A stretch of 7,041 bases of DNA from positions 1-7,041 of the forward strand of contig JASLXN010000039.1 of NCBI GenBank assembly GCA_030740315.1, given 5' to 3'. The notes beneath the pieces are model-generated. The model was not told the origin of the DNA. It searched no databases and was given only the letters and a program-made list of their open reading frames with translations. Source of the DNA: Dehalococcoidia bacterium. Its GTDB lineage: Bacteria > Chloroflexota > Dehalococcoidia > JACVQG01 > JAHKAY01. Within the stretch, counting starts at the first letter, position 1. Each line of letters opens with the position of its first letter. The position numbers were made by a program, and so were the translations under genes. Below, piece by piece: positions 5,378 through 7,041 of the stretch.

Positions 5378-5963
5378 GATACAGGCCGTGTTCCCGAATG
5401 TACCCCTCCACCCCGGCGGGCAGAAGATGGCGCACCGGCAGACCTCGCGCCACGAGATGGCGTATTTCGGAGGCACTAATGGCAATCTTCGGCCCTGAAA
5501 GGAGGTGCAGCCGCTCCCGCAGGCCGGGCAGGGCGCCCTCCAGTACGGACACATCCGGCTCCGGAACGCCCGGCCGGGGTACGGCGGCTATGTAACACAG
5601 TCTTATCAACTCCTTTGGGTGGTGCCACTGCAGCAAGCTCGCCATGGCGTCCTTTCCCAATATAAGGTACAGCTCCCGGGAGTCTGTGCACCGCAGCTCC
5701 CGCAGCGTGTCCACGGTATAGGAAAGGCCGGGCCGCTCCAACTCCAGAGTGCTCAGGCGGAAGCCCGTTTCACCGCCCAGGGCCAGGCGCAGCATCTGCA
5801 AGCGGTGGTGAGACGGGGTAATCTTGCCGTCTTTCAACGGCGTTATCCCTGTAGGGATGAAATACACCATCTCCAACCCCAACTCCAGTGCTACCTCCCG
5901 GGCTATAATAAGGTGACCTACGTGCACCGGGTCAAAAGTGCCGCCCAGTACCCCAATCGCCAT
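5367..5963 (-). CDS. nadD: Nicotinate-nucleotide adenylyltransferase
   Basis: NadD transfers AMP from ATP to nicotinate mononucleotide, making nicotinate adenine dinucleotide, the precursor of NAD, in the cytoplasm. The protein has 198 residues, normal for the family. The nucleotidyltransferase signature GGTFDPVHVGH is at 7-17; LGKDAMASLLQW (102-113) corresponds to the family GAD block with its Trp, and the C-terminal ISASEIR (162-168) to the ISSTxIR motif that binds ATP phosphates. The end, GVEGYIREHGLY, is typical. At 38-44 the usual PPHK substrate loop reads GITPLK, with Leu in place of His; I do not know how common this is in Chloroflexota. The ATG at 5963 lies one base after the obg stop, with GAGGCGGGG as a likely ribosome-binding site. 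rsfS, a frequent downstream neighbour, is absent. Confidence 0.95.
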   Translation of the reverse strand: MAIGVLGGTFDPVHVGHLIIAREVALELGLEMVYFIPTGITPLKDGKITPSHHRLQMLRLALGGETGFRLSTLELERPGLSYTVDTLRELRCTDSRELYLILGKDAMASLLQWHHPKELIRLCYIAAVPRPGVPEPDVSVLEGALPGLRERLHLLSGPKIAISASEIRHLVARGLPVRHLLPAGVEGYIREHGLYREE

Positions 5964-5964
5964 A

Positions 5965-7014
5965 TCAGCCCCGCCTCGTTAACGGCTGCGGGCGGATAAC
6001 TGTGGAGGAGGGAGACCGCCGCTCCGCCCGGGTCATTGCCAGCCGGGCCACAAGCTCCCGCAGCAGTTGCCCCACACCGTCCCCCGTGGCCGCTGAGACT
6101 AGGAACAGGGGAGCCCCCCCCTTAAACTCCATCCTGATATCCTCCAGCCGGGCCTGCACTTCGGGCAAATCAACCTTGTTCACCGCCACCACCTGGGGCT
6201 TGGCCGCAAGAGCCGGGTTATACTGCTCCAACTCCCGGTTAACGGAGTCCATCTCCTCCCGCAGGCCAGCGGAGGAGCCGTCTAGCAGGTGAAGCAGCAC
6301 CCGTGCCCGCTCCGTGTGGCGCAGGAACAGGTCACCCAGCCCTCGCCCAATATGAGCACCCTCTATAAGACCCGGAATTTCGCCGATTACTAAGGGGCAA
6401 AAGTCTACCTCGCCTATCCCCAGTTCCGGCTCCGTGGTGGTGAAGGGGTATGGGGCGACGCGGGGCCGCGCATGAGAGAGCCTCCCTAGTAGGGTTGACT
6501 TCCCGGCGTTAGGCCGGCCCACGATGCCGATATCCATCACCAGCCGGAGCTCAAGAACCAGCCGGTGCTCCTCCCCGGCAGCGCCCCGGGTGGCCCGCTT
6601 GGGTGCTTGGTCCACCGGTGTAGCGAAGTGCATGTTGCCCAAGCCCCCTTTGCCGCCCCGGGCCACCCTTACGCGTTCACCCTCGTCCACCAAGTCCGCC
6701 AGCAAGCGCCTCTCCCCAGCCTCATCGGCATACACCAGAGTCCCTGCTGGAACAGCCACCACCAGGTCATCCCCGCCCTTTCCCGTCCGCTGCCGACCGC
6801 TCCCCCGACCCCCGTCCACAGCCCGCAGCCTCTTCCTGTAGCGTAAGGGGGACAGGCTGAATAGTCGCGTATCCACTGTCACATATATAGCGCCGCCGGC
6901 GCCGCCATCGCCGCCATCCGGCCCCCCGAAGGGAACAAACTTCTCTCGCCTGAAGCTCACCGCCCCATCACCACCATCACCCGCTCTAACCAACAACTCT
7001 ATTTCGTCAACCAT
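5965..7014 (-). CDS. obg: Obg-family ribosome-assembly GTPase (no OCT domain)
   Basis: Obg (CgtA) is an essential GTPase that binds the 50S subunit late in assembly and responds to nutrient stress. The protein has 349 residues. The glycine-rich Obg fold covers about 1-158 (AGDGGDGAVSFRREKFVPFG, 11-30; GGKGGLGN, 120-127). The GTPase domain covers about 159-326: G1 GRPNAGKST (166-174), G2 region YPFTTTEPELG (189-199), G3 EIPGLIEGA (212-220), G4 NKVD (279-282) and G5 SAATGDG (307-313). G3 has Glu where most Obg proteins have Asp (DxPG). After the G domain only a short basic tail with RPQPL remains, so the OCT domain found in many Gram-positive and Chloroflexota relatives is missing. The ATG at 7014 matches the family N-terminus; the frame is open upstream to the window edge and the ribosome-binding site is weak. 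Confidence 0.95.
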   Translation of the reverse strand: MVDEIELLVRAGDGGDGAVSFRREKFVPFGGPDGGDGGAGGAIYVTVDTRLFSLSPLRYRKRLRAVDGGRGSGRQRTGKGGDDLVVAVPAGTLVYADEAGERRLLADLVDEGERVRVARGGKGGLGNMHFATPVDQAPKRATRGAAGEEHRLVLELRLVMDIGIVGRPNAGKSTLLGRLSHARPRVAPYPFTTTEPELGIGEVDFCPLVIGEIPGLIEGAHIGRGLGDLFLRHTERARVLLHLLDGSSAGLREEMDSVNRELEQYNPALAAKPQVVAVNKVDLPEVQARLEDIRMEFKGGAPLFLVSAATGDGVGQLLRELVARLAMTRAERRSPSSTVIRPQPLTRRG

Positions 7015-7041
7015 TTCCCGTAGCTCTACTGGACGTTCTCT

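Noticed and set aside
4965..5498. Plus-strand open frame of 177 codons across the intergenic region and the nadD end
   Set aside because: More than half is antisense to nadD and the transporter remnant, both of which have recognisable homology on the minus strand; it has no ribosome-binding site and no recognisable domain.
6886..6980. GCC/CCG-rich repeat-like stretch
   Set aside because: It encodes the glycine-rich N-terminal Obg fold; the repetition follows from Gly/Asp codons and is not a separate repeat.
1..7041. A new defence, mobile or biosynthetic system
   Set aside because: All recognised genes are housekeeping or respiratory; no transposase, integrase, CRISPR array or unknown gene cluster is present.

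Overview
The window reads as a compact stretch of bacterial chromosome, GC-rich (about 60% by eye), with every recognisable gene on the minus strand; transcription runs from high to low coordinates. Best guess for the host is Chloroflexota, Dehalococcoidia-like. This rests on an eleven-subunit-style complex I cluster in the order A-B-C-D-H-I-J-K with no nuoE, nuoF or nuoG between C/D and H, and on an Obg GTPase with a Glu in the G3 motif that I recall (unverified) from Dehalococcoides. Other lineages also carry complex I clusters without EFG, so the placement is an inference.

Region 1 (7041-5367) holds obg (ribosome-associated GTPase, without the C-terminal OCT domain) followed one base later by nadD (nicotinate-nucleotide adenylyltransferase, NAD biosynthesis). 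Region 2 (5377-4925) is the only non-coding stretch longer than 300 bases. It starts with a short remnant of a major-facilitator transporter, whose GTG start overlaps the nadD stop and whose homology ends near 5188. An AT-richer patch (about 45% GC, 5041-5190) without recognisable content follows. Next come a perfect tandem 9-bp repeat, a strong sigma70-type promoter facing the nuo genes, and a short leader with a second, imperfect tandem 9-mer.

Region 3 (4924-32) is nuoABCDHIJK. Genes abut or overlap at every junction, so this is one transcript with probable translational coupling. NuoB, C, D and I form the peripheral connecting arm (cluster N2 in B, the quinone cavity at B/D, clusters N6a and N6b in I). 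NuoA, H, J and K are membrane subunits. The proton-pumping antiporter-like subunits L, M and N are expected just beyond position 1; a possible first ten codons of the next gene are visible at 30-1. Without the NADH-oxidising E-F-G module, the complex is expected to take electrons from a donor other than NADH (ferredoxin or another partner), unless EFG lies elsewhere.

No mobile element, CRISPR array, RNA gene or clearly new system is visible. The points worth a second look are the regulatory region before nuoA, the truncated transporter, and a few substitutions at normally conserved residues (NuoA, Obg, NadD).
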